64,000 bases of DNA, from contig DASVBU010000007.1 of assembly GCA_036375695.1 (NCBI GenBank), forward strand, positions 70,628 through 134,627, read 5' to 3'. The notes under the pieces were generated by a model. It was given only the letters and a program-made list of their open reading frames with translations. It was not told the origin of the DNA and did not search any database. This DNA is from ZC4RG35 sp036375695 (GTDB taxonomy: Bacteria; Actinomycetota; Acidimicrobiia; Spongiisociales; ZC4RG35). This document shows positions 39,837-47,773 of this stretch, one piece after another. The position numbers and the translations under genes were made by a program. The stretch's first letter is position 1. The number at the start of each line of letters is the position of its first letter.

Positions 39837-41250
39837 CTCCCCGCCCGACTCCGTCGTCGTGGTCGGGGGCGGTGTCACCGGCCTGGTGGCCGCTCACGAA
39901 CTCTTGCGGGCCGGAGTCGACGTGGCCGTCGTCGAGGCGTCACCCCGTCTGGGGGGCAAGGTGCAGACCGAGCACGTCGACGGGTTCGTCGTCGAAGCCG
40001 GCCCCGACAGCTTCGTCGCCGGCAAGGGGGCCGTCCTCGGGTTGGCCCGGGAACTGGGCCTGGAAGACGATGTGCGGTGGATCCGCCCGGGCGGTGGAGG
40101 CTCGCAGGTCTGGTGGAACGGACGGCTCCACCCCCTTCCGGAGGGTCTGCTGCTGATGGCCCCCTCCCGTCTCGCCCCCCTGTTCCGATCGTCGCTCCTG
40201 TCGTGGCGCGGCAAGCTGCGCCTCCTGGGCGATCTCGTGGTCCCTCGTGGCGACGGCGAGGACGAGAGCCTGGAGTCGTTCGTTCGCCGCCGGTTGGGCC
40301 GGGAGATGCTGGAACGGGTCGCCCAGCCCCTGATCGCCGGGATCCACGCCGCCGATCCCGCCACGATGAGCCTCCGGGCCAGCTTCCCGCGCTTCCTCGA
40401 CATGGAGCGGGAGCATCGCAGCCTGATCCTCGCCGCACGGGCGGCCCTGAAGGGTGCTCCCGAGACGCATGGACTCAGCCACTTCGCCACCTTCTCACGA
40501 GGGATGGGCCAACTCGTCGAGGCGCTGGTGGGTGCCACCACCTCCGCACACGTCGTCACCGGTTCCGCCGCTCGGGAGATCCGACCGAGCGTCTCCGGGT
40601 ATCGGCTGGTCCTCGACGACGGGTCGGCCCTCGAGGCCCGGGCGGTGGTGCTGGCCGTGCCGGCGCGGACGGCGACCGCCCTCCTCGCCCCGATCAGCGC
40701 CCGGGTGAGTGCCGCCATCGCCGGCATCAGCCAGGTGTCGACTGCCCCGGTCACCTTGGCCTACCGCGCCGACGATGTCCCCGAACTCGAGGGCTCGGGG
40801 TTCGTGGTGCCGGCCGCCCGGGGCGGCCAGGTCACCGGGGTGTCGTTCCTGTCCAACAAGTGGGCCGGCCGCGTCCCCGACGACGGGTTCGTCATGCTCA
40901 GGGTGTTCGTGGGCGGTCCGCATGGTCAGGAGGCGGCGACTTCTCCTCCCGAGCGTCTCGAGGAGATCGTCCGGGCCGAGCTGGCCGAGCTGCTCGACCT
41001 CCGAGCCGACCCGGTCCTGGTCCGGGTGTCGTCGTGGGAGGGAGGTCTCCACCGTTACACCATGGGTCATCTGGAGCGGGTCGGTGAAGTCGAGGCTGCA
41101 TTTCGAGACCATCCCGGATTGGTCATCGCGGGGGCCGCCTTTCACGGCATCGGGCTCAACGAGTGTGTCGCCTCGGGGCGACGTGCCGCGGCGCAGTTGC
41201 TGGGATCGCGTGGTCCCGGGCACCGGCGCGAACGAGCTGCGAACTCCTAA
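39829..41250 (+). CDS. cgoX: Coproporphyrinogen III oxidase (HemY type)
   Basis: FAD enzyme oxidising coproporphyrinogen III to coproporphyrin III. 473 residues: dinucleotide motif VVVVGGGVTGLVAAHELLRA, ASPRLGGKVQTEHVDGFVVE then AGPDSF, PLIAGIHAADPATMSLRASF, and the C-terminal FAD motif VIAGAAFHGIGLNECVASGR. GTG at 39829 is chosen because it precedes the FAD strand closely and overlaps cpfC by 8 bases; GTG at 39802 would add nine residues. Last gene of the heme operon. Confidence 0.93.
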   Translation: MPDSPPDSVVVVGGGVTGLVAAHELLRAGVDVAVVEASPRLGGKVQTEHVDGFVVEAGPDSFVAGKGAVLGLARELGLEDDVRWIRPGGGGSQVWWNGRLHPLPEGLLLMAPSRLAPLFRSSLLSWRGKLRLLGDLVVPRGDGEDESLESFVRRRLGREMLERVAQPLIAGIHAADPATMSLRASFPRFLDMEREHRSLILAARAALKGAPETHGLSHFATFSRGMGQLVEALVGATTSAHVVTGSAAREIRPSVSGYRLVLDDGSALEARAVVLAVPARTATALLAPISARVSAAIAGISQVSTAPVTLAYRADDVPELEGSGFVVPAARGGQVTGVSFLSNKWAGRVPDDGFVMLRVFVGGPHGQEAATSPPERLEEIVRAELAELLDLRADPVLVRVSSWEGGLHRYTMGHLERVGEVEAAFRDHPGLVIAGAAFHGIGLNECVASGRRAAAQLLGSRGPGHRRERAANS

Positions 41251-41259
41251 CCTCGCATC

Positions 41260-41829
41260 GTGGCCGAGAACGAGAAGATCGAGCGCTGGTCGCCGCTTCA
41301 GGTCTGGCTCTACTCACTCTTCTCGCGTGACACCAAGCGGCGCGGCATGGTCGTCGATGCACTCGGGCTGCAGCGCGGTGACAGTCTCCTCGATCTCGGC
41401 TGCGGTCTCGGACAGGTCCTGGAGATGGCGGCGGAACGGGGTGCCACCGTCTCCGGTGTCGACCCGAGCCCGAGCATGGTGCGTCGGGCACGTCAGCGCG
41501 TCCCCGGAGCCAGGATCGAGCTCGGCTCGGCCGAGGACATCCCGTTCCCGGACCACAGCTTCACCCACGTCCTGGGCCTGGCGACGTTCCACCACTGGAT
41601 GGATCGCGAGTTGGGTCTCTCGGAGGCGGTCCGCGTCCTAGGGCCCGGCGGTCGTCTCATGATCGTGGAGAAGTGGCTCGCCTCGGGAACGGGTCACGGC
41701 CTGTCCACGACCGACGCCGAGTCCCTCGCCGCCAAGCTCGAGGAGATGGGCCTGATCGACACCGTGGTGGGGTACCTGGCATCCGGCCGGCACCGGATGG
41801 TCACCGTGACCGGCCGCCGACCCTCGTGA
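41260..41829 (+). CDS. Class I SAM-dependent methyltransferase
   Basis: 189 residues with LLDLGCGLGQVLEMAAERGA (SAM site), VSGVDPSPSMVRRARQRVPG, SAEDIPFPDHSFTHVLGLAT and a post-motif VLGPGGRLMIVEKW, a UbiE/Methyltransf_11-type fold. Substrate unknown. Nine bases after cgoX, so it may ride on the heme operon, but nothing else ties it to porphyrins. GTG start. Confidence 0.85.
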   Translation: MAENEKIERWSPLQVWLYSLFSRDTKRRGMVVDALGLQRGDSLLDLGCGLGQVLEMAAERGATVSGVDPSPSMVRRARQRVPGARIELGSAEDIPFPDHSFTHVLGLATFHHWMDRELGLSEAVRVLGPGGRLMIVEKWLASGTGHGLSTTDAESLAAKLEEMGLIDTVVGYLASGRHRMVTVTGRRPS

Positions 41830-41847
41830 ATCCGATCGGAGGTTCTC

Positions 41848-42645
41848 GTGGATGATCGTGTCGCCGAGTTTCATCGGCTCCACGCCGACGGCTGTTTCGT
41901 CATGCCCAACCCGTGGGACCGGGGCACCGCCCGTGCCCTCGAGGGGATGGGCTTCAAGGCGCTGGCCACCACCAGCGCCGGCTTCGCCTGGACTGCCGGC
42001 CGTGCCGACAACGACATCACCCTCGAGGCCGCCCTGGAGCACTTCCGGAAGATGGCCGGCGCGGTGAGCGTGCCCGTCAACGCCGACTTCGAGGGCGCCT
42101 TCGCGGTCGAGCCCGAGGGCGTGTACGCCAATGTGATGCGTGCGGTCGAGACGGGCATCGCCGGAGTCTCGGTCGAGGACTCCACCGGCGACCCGTCCCA
42201 CCCCCTCCACGATTTCGATCTGGCGGTGGAGCGGGTGCAGGCGGCACGTCAGGCGATCGACGACAGCGAGACCGGTGTCGTCCTCACGGGCCGGTCCGAG
42301 GGCTTCGTCGTCGGCCGTCCCGACATCGACGAGACCATCCGCCGCCTCCAGGCCTACAGCGAAGCCGGCGCCGACTGCCTGTACGCCCCCCGCATCGATC
42401 GGGTGGAGCACATCACCGCAGTTGTCTCGGCAGTGGCACCAAAGCCGGTCAACCTGCTGATCAACGCACCGTTCATCTCCGTCGAGGAGGCCGCGGCCCT
42501 CGGCGTGAGGCGCATCAGTGTCGGCGGGACACTGGCCAGGGCTGCGTGGAAGGGGATGCTCGCCGCCGCCACCGAGATCATGGAGGAGGGCACGTTCACC
42601 CACTTCCAGGACCTGCCCAACGTCGATGGGCTGTTCTCCGAGTGA
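41848..42645 (+). CDS. Isocitrate lyase/PEP mutase superfamily protein
   Basis: 265 residues, single TIM barrel: FVMPNPWDRGTARALEGMGF, TTSAGFAWTAGRAD, VPVNADFEGAFAVEP, GVSVEDSTGDPSHPL, VVLTGRSEGFVVGRPD and VNLLINAPFISVEEAAALG. The catalytic KKCGH loop of true isocitrate lyase is absent, so it belongs with the oxaloacetate decarboxylase/phosphonopyruvate hydrolase-like members. The exact reaction is not assigned. GGAGG lies 5 bases before the GTG. Confidence 0.85.
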   Translation: MDDRVAEFHRLHADGCFVMPNPWDRGTARALEGMGFKALATTSAGFAWTAGRADNDITLEAALEHFRKMAGAVSVPVNADFEGAFAVEPEGVYANVMRAVETGIAGVSVEDSTGDPSHPLHDFDLAVERVQAARQAIDDSETGVVLTGRSEGFVVGRPDIDETIRRLQAYSEAGADCLYAPRIDRVEHITAVVSAVAPKPVNLLINAPFISVEEAAALGVRRISVGGTLARAAWKGMLAAATEIMEEGTFTHFQDLPNVDGLFSE

Positions 42646-42648
42646 GCG

Positions 42649-42849
42649 TCAGGTGAGGAGGCTGATCCCCGCCCACAGGCTGAGGATCGCCCCCACCACC
42701 AGCATCCAAACGGTCCGGCCGGGCCGGAACTGGGCGCCCTGCATGCCCTTCGGGGTCTCTCCGCGCCGGTACTTGAACCATGCCAGGGCGTTGCCCACGA
42801 TCATCGCCAGACCGATGGCGAGCAGCAGCTGCGGGAGCAGCTGATTCAT
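42649..42849 (-). CDS. Small two-helix membrane protein
   Basis: 66 residues: membrane segments at about 5-25 (LLPQLLLAIGLAMIVGNALA) and 47-64 (WMLVVGAILSLWAGISLL) joined by a basic loop FKYRRGETPKGMQGAQFRPG. Conserved-looking small proteins of this plan occur widely in actinobacteria, function unknown. ATG at 42849 is used; GTG at 42864 is possible. Divergent from thrB, convergent with the lyase-like gene (3-base gap). Confidence 0.7.
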   Translation of the reverse strand: MNQLLPQLLLAIGLAMIVGNALAWFKYRRGETPKGMQGAQFRPGRTVWMLVVGAILSLWAGISLLT

Positions 42850-42895
42850 GTCGAACAGGTCCACGGGCCGACGGTACCGTCGATAGTCTCGCGGC

Positions 42896-43750
42896 GTGAA
42901 AGCGACCGTCTCGGCCCCCGCGAGCACGGCCAACCTGGGGCCCGGATACGACTGTCTGGGCATGGCCCTGGCACCGCGATGCTCGGTCGACGTCGACTCG
43001 GCGCCCGACTGGTCCATCGAGCACGTCGGTCCCCACGTTCCCGAATACGACGAGACCGACGCCATCCTCGAGGCCGCCAGGAAGGTCTCCGACCATTCCC
43101 TTCGCCTCGTCGTGGACAACGCCATCCCCATCGGGAGGGGTCTCGGCTCGTCGGCGGCCGCCCTGGTGGCCGGTGTCGCCGCCGGCCTGATGGCCTCGAC
43201 CGGATCCGCCCCGCCTGACCGCGTCTTCCGCATCGCCTCCGAGATGGAGGGCCACCCCGAGCAGGTGGCGGCCGCCGTGTACGGAGGGGTCATCCTCATG
43301 CCCGCCGAAGGACCTCCCCTCCGCCTCCCGGTGCACCCCAGCATCCGACCCCTCGTCGCGGTGCCCGAGACTCGTCTCGCCACGGAGGAGGCGCGGGAGG
43401 TGGTGGAGGAGACGCAGCCGCTGCCCCGGGTGGTACGAAGCCTGGCGAGGATGGGCGCCCTCACCGCGGGCCTGATCACCGGCGATCCCGAGTTCCTCGC
43501 CGCCGCCCACGGCGACGAGATCCATGAAGCCCCCAGGGCAGACCTCAGCCCCGACGTCGCCTCACTGATCTACATCGCCCGGCGGGCGGGTGCGCTCCAC
43601 GCCGCCCGGTCGGGAGCCGGGCCGGCGGTGCTGGCGCTGGTAACCGCCGACTCCGAGGAAGCGGTGCGGGCTGCATTCACCAAGGCCGGCTGCGAGCTCG
43701 TGGGCGGGGCTATCGAGTCGACCGGCCTGGTCACGTCCCTCGGGGAATAG
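42896..43750 (+). CDS. thrB: Homoserine kinase
   Basis: GHMP-family kinase phosphorylating homoserine for threonine synthesis. 284 residues: VSAPASTANLGPGYDCLGMA at the N-terminus, the ATP loop NAIPIGRGLGSSAAALVAGV, EGHPEQVAAAVYGGVIL and the C-terminal RSGAGPAVLALV. GTG start at 42896. No thrA or thrC adjacent, which is unusual since actinobacteria usually cluster hom-thrC-thrB. Confidence 0.9.
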   Translation: MKATVSAPASTANLGPGYDCLGMALAPRCSVDVDSAPDWSIEHVGPHVPEYDETDAILEAARKVSDHSLRLVVDNAIPIGRGLGSSAAALVAGVAAGLMASTGSAPPDRVFRIASEMEGHPEQVAAAVYGGVILMPAEGPPLRLPVHPSIRPLVAVPETRLATEEAREVVEETQPLPRVVRSLARMGALTAGLITGDPEFLAAAHGDEIHEAPRADLSPDVASLIYIARRAGALHAARSGAGPAVLALVTADSEEAVRAAFTKAGCELVGGAIESTGLVTSLGE

Positions 43751-43768
43751 TTGCATCCCGAAGGGAGT

Positions 43769-43797
43769 TTGACCTAACGCCGGGATCCCGGCACCAT
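43769..43797 (+). promoter_or_regulatory. Candidate promoter of the bS22 gene
   Basis: TTGACC at 43769-43774, 17-base spacer, CACCAT at 43792-43797, ending 36 bases before the ATG. The -35 is good, the -10 moderate. Confidence 0.45.
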
Positions 43798-43833
43798 TGT
43801 CTCCCGCGTCTCCCCCTTTGAGAGGTTTGTTGA

Positions 43834-43926
43834 ATGGGCTCGCTCATAAAGAAGCGCCGCAAGAAGATGTCGAAGCACAAGTATCGGAAGCGGCTCAAGG
43901 CGAATCGCCACAAGCGCAAGAAGTGA
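43834..43926 (+). CDS. Small basic ribosomal protein bS22 (AURKAIP1/COX24 domain)
   Basis: 30 residues: MGSLIKKRRKKMSKHKYRKR then LKANRHKRKK. It matches the tiny actinobacterial protein first seen on the Mycobacterium smegmatis 30S subunit and named bS22, in which the same GSxIKKRRKRMSKKKHRK pattern occurs. Half of the residues are Lys or Arg, as expected for rRNA binding. AGAGG lies about 9 bases before the ATG, and a terminator hairpin follows immediately, so it is a one-gene unit. Its size makes it easy to overlook. Confidence 0.9.
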   Translation: MGSLIKKRRKKMSKHKYRKRLKANRHKRKK

Positions 43927-43929
43927 GCG

Positions 43930-43953
43930 AGGCCGGGTCCCAGGACCCGGCCT
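43930..43953. terminator. Shared terminator of bS22 and PAC2 genes
   Basis: AGGCCGGGTCC and GGACCCGGCCT form an 11-bp stem with a 2-base loop, followed by TCCTT on the plus strand. It lies between convergent genes and can serve both. Confidence 0.7.
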
Positions 43954-43956
43954 TCC

Positions 43957-44790
43957 TTACGACTGCTCCCTGAGGAAGTCCTCGATCTCCTCGACCAGCC
44001 GCATCGTGTCCTCGGCGTCGATGTCGTCCGACTCCTCCTCGAGCCGGCGCACGTACTCGACCAGGTCGCGGTTGGCCGCGATCGCCTCGTCCACCGTCGA
44101 CAGGTACTGCAGCGAGGCGGAGTCGAGCGGCGTCGTGTCGAACGTGACACCGAGTATCTCCGAAGCCTTCAGCATCAGGGCCCTCGTCCCCGGCGGGTAG
44201 TCCTGGTTGGACAGATAGTGGGGGACCGCCGCCCACACCGCGATCGTGTCCACACCCATCTCGGCAAGCTCGCTGGTGAGGACTCCGACGATCCCGGTCG
44301 GCCCCTCGTAATTGGAGGGGAGAAGGCCCCATGCCGCCACGGACTCGGGCCGGTTCGACGCCCCGATCAGCGGCACCGGCAGCGTGTGCGCCACCTGCCC
44401 GATGAACGCACCCAGCGCCACCACCCTGGAAACGCCGAGCGCCCGGAACGCCTCGGCCAGCTCGCGGGCGAACGATTTCCAGTGGTAGTGGGGCTCGTCT
44501 CCCACCACCACGACCAGGTCCCGCTCCAGGCCCTGGACGACCTGGATCTCGATGTCGGGCCACAGGATCACCCGTTGCCCGTCGTCGTCGAATTCGGTCA
44601 TCGGACGGCGGACCTGGAAGTCGTACAGCTCATCGGAGTCGATCACCGCCACGACCTCGCTCTCGTGCATGTCGAGCAGCGAGATGACAGCCTGGCTTGC
44701 GGCCTCTCCGGCATCGCCCCATCCCGTGAAGGCGATCAGCGCCACCGGGTCGTCGAGGATCGGTCGGTGCAGCCACTCCAGGTTGGCCAT
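43957..44790 (-). CDS. PAC2-family protein (proteasome-assembly-chaperone-like)
   Basis: 277 residues. VALIAFTGWGDAGEAASQAV at the N-terminus, DLVVVVGDEPHYHWKSFARE, VVALGAFIGQVAHTLPVPLI, YEGPTGIVGVL and AAVPHYLSNQDYPPGTRALM are typical of actinobacterial PAC2 proteins. The family is distantly related to eukaryotic proteasome chaperone PAC2; its bacterial role is not established. C-terminal 35 residues are strongly acidic and helical. Not in an operon with proteasome genes here. Confidence 0.85.
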   Translation of the reverse strand: MANLEWLHRPILDDPVALIAFTGWGDAGEAASQAVISLLDMHESEVVAVIDSDELYDFQVRRPMTEFDDDGQRVILWPDIEIQVVQGLERDLVVVVGDEPHYHWKSFARELAEAFRALGVSRVVALGAFIGQVAHTLPVPLIGASNRPESVAAWGLLPSNYEGPTGIVGVLTSELAEMGVDTIAVWAAVPHYLSNQDYPPGTRALMLKASEILGVTFDTTPLDSASLQYLSTVDEAIAANRDLVEYVRRLEEESDDIDAEDTMRLVEEIEDFLREQS

Positions 44791-44833
44791 GCCGACAAGC
44801 TACACCCGAGATCGGGCTACCGGTGCACCGAAC

Positions 44834-46951
44834 TCAGGGGCGGAAACGACGCAGCCGGAGTGCGTTCATGACGACCGTCACCGAGGACAGAGCCATGGCG
44901 GCGGCGGCGATCATGGGGTCGAGGTAGCCGAGGGCGGCTAGCGGGATCGCCGCCGTGTTGTAGGCGAACGCCCAGAACAGGTTCTGGCGGATGACGCGCA
45001 GGGTGCGCCGCGCCAGGGCGATGGCCGTGGGCACCAGCGACGGGTCGCCCTGGAGGAGGACGACGTCCCCCGCCTCGAGGGCGACGTCGGTGCCGGAGCC
45101 GACCGCGAGGCCGATGTCCGCCTGGGTCAGGGCCGGGGCGTCGTTGATCCCGTCCCCGACGAAGGCAACCTTTTTGCCCTCCGCCTGGATCGACCTCACC
45201 ACCTCGGCCTTCCCTCCGGGGAGCACTCCGGACCACACCCGGTCGATTGCCAGGTCCCCGGCGATTCGCTCTGCCGTCCGCTCGTTGTCCCCGGTGACCA
45301 TCGCCACCGACACGCCGTGCGAACGGAGGCGGGCGACCGCGGTGGGGGACTCGGGCCGGAGGGTGTCGGTGATGGCGAGAAGACCACGGGCCGTGCCGCC
45401 CCACCCCGCGAGGAAGACCGTGCGACCCTCCTTCTCCTGTCGCCCCATCTCGATGAGCAGCTCGGGGTCGATGTCGAGGCCGCGTTCGGTGAGCAGATCG
45501 GGCTTCCCGGCGACGACCTCCACGCCGTCCACCACCCCGATCACGCCTGCCCCGGATACCGTCTCGATGCGCTCCGGCTCGGCGAGGGCGACACCCCGCT
45601 CGTCGGCGCCGAGGGCGACCGCCTTCCCCAGTGGATGGCCGGAGGCGGCCTCCACCGAGCCGATCAGGCGGAGGAACCGCACCGGGTCCTCGTCGGTGAC
45701 CAGCCGGGCGAGACGCATCGCCCCGGTGGTCAGGGTCCCGGTCTTGTCGAACAGGACCGTGTCGATGGCGCCGGCTCGCTCGAAAACCTCCGCCCGTTTG
45801 AAGAGCACACCGAGCTCGGCGCCCCGTCCCGAGCCGACCATGACCGCGGTGGGCGTGGCGAGACCGAGGGCGCACGGGCAGGCGATGATCAGCACCGCCA
45901 CTCCGCGGATCAGGGCCTCGTCGACGGCGCCGCCGGTGCCCAGCACGACGCCGATAGTGGCCAGGGCGATGATCATCACCGTGGGGACGAAGACGCTTGA
46001 GATCCGGTCGGCCAGCCGCTGGATGTCGGCCTTGGATCCCTGTGCCGCCTCGACCATGCGGATGATCCCGGCGAGGGCGGTGTCGGCGCCGACCGTGGTG
46101 GCACGCACCACGAGCCGGCCCGACTGGTTGACCGTGGCACCCAGGACGGTGTCACCGGGGAGCCGGTCGACGGGCACCGACTCGCCGGTGAGCATGGATT
46201 CGTCGACCGCGCTCTCACCGGACTCGATGACGCCGTCGGTGGGGATCTTCTCGCCCGGCTGCACCACCATGAGGTCGCCCGGCGCAAGGTTCTGGACCGG
46301 CACCATAGTCTCTGCTCCGTCGACGAGCACCCGGGCCTCCTTGGCGCCCAGGTCGAGGAGACGGTGGACGGCGGCCGACGCCCTCCCCTTGGCCCGGGCC
46401 TCGAAGGCCCGACCCAGGGTGATCAGGGTGACGATGACCGCGGCCACCTCGAAGTAGAAGTCGTCCCTGCCTCCGGTGAACAGCGCCCAGAGCGAGTAGC
46501 CGTAGGCGGCCAGGGACCCCATCGAGATGAGGGTGTCCATGTTGGCGCTGAACGACCGGGCCAGCTTGAAGGCCATGCGGTGGAACTGCCAGCCGGCCCA
46601 CAGCACGACGGGCGCGGTCAGGGCCGCCTGGACCCAGGCGCTCCACGTCTCCATGGGGCCGAACATGGCCAGCGCCAGGACGGGAGCGGTGAGCACGGCG
46701 GCGACCCAGAAACGCCGCCACTGGAGCTTCTCGCCCTCCCCGTATAGGTCGTGGACGTCGCGGGGCTCGTCCTCGGCGGGCTTGATGCCGTAGCCGATCT
46801 TCTCCACCGCGGCGATCAGGCTGTCGACGTCCGTGTCCGGATCGATGTCCACCTCGGCAGAGGTCGAGGCGAGGTTCACATAGGCGCGCCGGACCCCCTC
46901 CTGACGGGTCAGGACGCGCTCGATCCTGACCGCGCAGGTGGCGCAGGTCAT
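44834..46951 (-). CDS. copA: Copper-exporting P1B-type ATPase
   Basis: At least 705 residues. N-terminal HMA domain with MTCATC (metal-binding Cys pair), about eight membrane helices, TGES in the actuator domain, IACPCALGLATP (CPC copper site in helix 6), DKTGTLT with the phosphorylated Asp, GHPLGKAV (HP motif) and GDGINDAPAL. This is a Cu(I) exporter. The start is doubtful: the HMA strand TIRFDVDG precedes the first ATG (46951), and the only nearby codon able to include it is ATT at 46972. An ATG at 47116 would overlap the whole copZ region and is unlikely. Confidence 0.93.
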   Translation of the reverse strand: MTCATCAVRIERVLTRQEGVRRAYVNLASTSAEVDIDPDTDVDSLIAAVEKIGYGIKPAEDEPRDVHDLYGEGEKLQWRRFWVAAVLTAPVLALAMFGPMETWSAWVQAALTAPVVLWAGWQFHRMAFKLARSFSANMDTLISMGSLAAYGYSLWALFTGGRDDFYFEVAAVIVTLITLGRAFEARAKGRASAAVHRLLDLGAKEARVLVDGAETMVPVQNLAPGDLMVVQPGEKIPTDGVIESGESAVDESMLTGESVPVDRLPGDTVLGATVNQSGRLVVRATTVGADTALAGIIRMVEAAQGSKADIQRLADRISSVFVPTVMIIALATIGVVLGTGGAVDEALIRGVAVLIIACPCALGLATPTAVMVGSGRGAELGVLFKRAEVFERAGAIDTVLFDKTGTLTTGAMRLARLVTDEDPVRFLRLIGSVEAASGHPLGKAVALGADERGVALAEPERIETVSGAGVIGVVDGVEVVAGKPDLLTERGLDIDPELLIEMGRQEKEGRTVFLAGWGGTARGLLAITDTLRPESPTAVARLRSHGVSVAMVTGDNERTAERIAGDLAIDRVWSGVLPGGKAEVVRSIQAEGKKVAFVGDGINDAPALTQADIGLAVGSGTDVALEAGDVVLLQGDPSLVPTAIALARRTLRVIRQNLFWAFAYNTAAIPLAALGYLDPMIAAAAMALSSVTVVMNALRLRRFRP

Positions 46952-46991
46952 CCCGTCGACGTCGAAGCGAATGGTCTCGGCGGGGCGGGTG

Positions 46992-47204
46992 TCAGTTGGC
47001 GACGCCGTAGCCCTGCTCCTCGATGGCGCTCTTGATCGCGTCGAGGTCCACCAGGCCGTCGTCGTAGGCGACGGCGACCGTGGCGTCGGGCACCGACACC
47101 TGCACGGACGCCACACCCTCGAGGGCGCCGACCGCTCCCTCCAACGACATCTTGCAGTGGTCGCAGTGGATCTCGGGCACGCTGAGCGTGGTCTCGGTGG
47201 TCAT
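46992..47204 (-). CDS. copZ: Copper chaperone CopZ-like domain, possible separate product
   Basis: 70 residues from an internal ATG at 47204 with GAAGGGACAG directly upstream. Sequence: SVPEIHCDHCKMSLEGAVGA, carrying the CxxC copper site, and a normal HMA ending DAIKSAIEEQGYGVAN. The same frame continues upstream without a stop into the MerR gene, so this domain may be made alone, as the tail of the regulator, or both. It lies just ahead of copA, fitting delivery of Cu(I) to the pump. Confidence 0.75.
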   Translation of the reverse strand: MTTETTLSVPEIHCDHCKMSLEGAVGALEGVASVQVSVPDATVAVAYDDGLVDLDAIKSAIEEQGYGVAN

Positions 47205-47624
47205 GTCTGTCCCTTCTGTGTTTGGTTCCGAAACTGGTGTGATCGTCTGGCAGCGGTTCGGGTCGACACAGTCCGCCGGGTCGAGCCGGCGCGCCCGCTC
47301 CAGCATCTCCTGGAGACGCGTCCGGGTCCGGGCCAGCTCGGCGGCCTGCCGGTCGATGGACCGCAGATGGGACTCGAGCAGGCGGATCACGTGGGAGCAA
47401 GTCGACTCACCCGCCGCCTTCATCTCGAGGATGGTCCCGATCTCGGTGAGGCTGAGCCCCGAGGTCTGCGCGTCCCTGATGAACCGGATCCGGTCGACCG
47501 ACGATGGCTCGTATCGTCGGTAGCCGTTCTCGGCGCGGGCAGGCGCCAGCAGACCGAGTTGCTCGTAGAACCTGATGGTGGCGGTGCTCACCCCGGTCTT
47601 TCGCGCCAGCTCGCCGATCTTCAC
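46992..47624 (-). CDS. MerR-family metal regulator fused in frame to a CopZ-like HMA domain
   Basis: 210-residue open frame. Residues 1-70 are the MerR winged helix (MKIGELARKTGVSTATIRFY), 75-120 the dimer helix beginning ESTCSHVIRLLESHL, and DCVDPNRCQTI gives a Cys pair where CueR/ZntR bind metal. From about residue 146 the protein becomes a complete HMA copper-chaperone domain with HCDHC. MerR and CopZ are normally separate genes. No stop codon separates them. A dyad operator lies just upstream of the start, and copA follows, so copper-responsive control of this module is likely. Confidence 0.85.
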   Translation of the reverse strand: MKIGELARKTGVSTATIRFYEQLGLLAPARAENGYRRYEPSSVDRIRFIRDAQTSGLSLTEIGTILEMKAAGESTCSHVIRLLESHLRSIDRQAAELARTRTRLQEMLERARRLDPADCVDPNRCQTITPVSEPNTEGTDMTTETTLSVPEIHCDHCKMSLEGAVGALEGVASVQVSVPDATVAVAYDDGLVDLDAIKSAIEEQGYGVAN

Positions 47625-47641
47625 GAGGCGGACACTACCAG

Positions 47642-47665
47642 AACCTTGAAGCCAACTTTAAGGTT
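47642..47665 (-). promoter_or_regulatory. MerR-type operator upstream of the copper module
   Basis: 24-base dyad: AACCTT and AAGGTT outer arms, AAG and CTT inner arms, matching the spaced-dyad operators MerR regulators bind between -35 and -10. It starts 18 bases upstream of the regulator gene. An overlapping palindrome GGTTGG-GAG-CCAACC spans 47662-47676. Confidence 0.7.
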
Positions 47666-47689
47666 GGGAGCCAACCATCCGGTCGAAGC

Positions 47690-47720
47690 GAGAGCCCCGG
47701 CTGGGGTTGCCGGGGCTCTC
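47690..47720. terminator. Terminator hairpin upstream of the copper module
   Basis: GAGAGCCCCGG pairs with CCGGGGCTCTC (11 bp, 9-base loop). It lies between the zinc-ribbon gene and the MerR operator and probably ends transcription of the former. No T run on the minus strand. Confidence 0.55.
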
Positions 47721-47773
47721 TGGTGTTCTGCCTGGGACGGGGAGGGGGAGAGGACCTGTCCCGAGACAGAAGG

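Noticed and set aside
46952..47116. ATG at 47116 as copA start
   Set aside because: The extra 55 residues are Arg/Ser/Thr/Pro-rich and antisense-like in composition, covering the whole out-of-frame copZ region.
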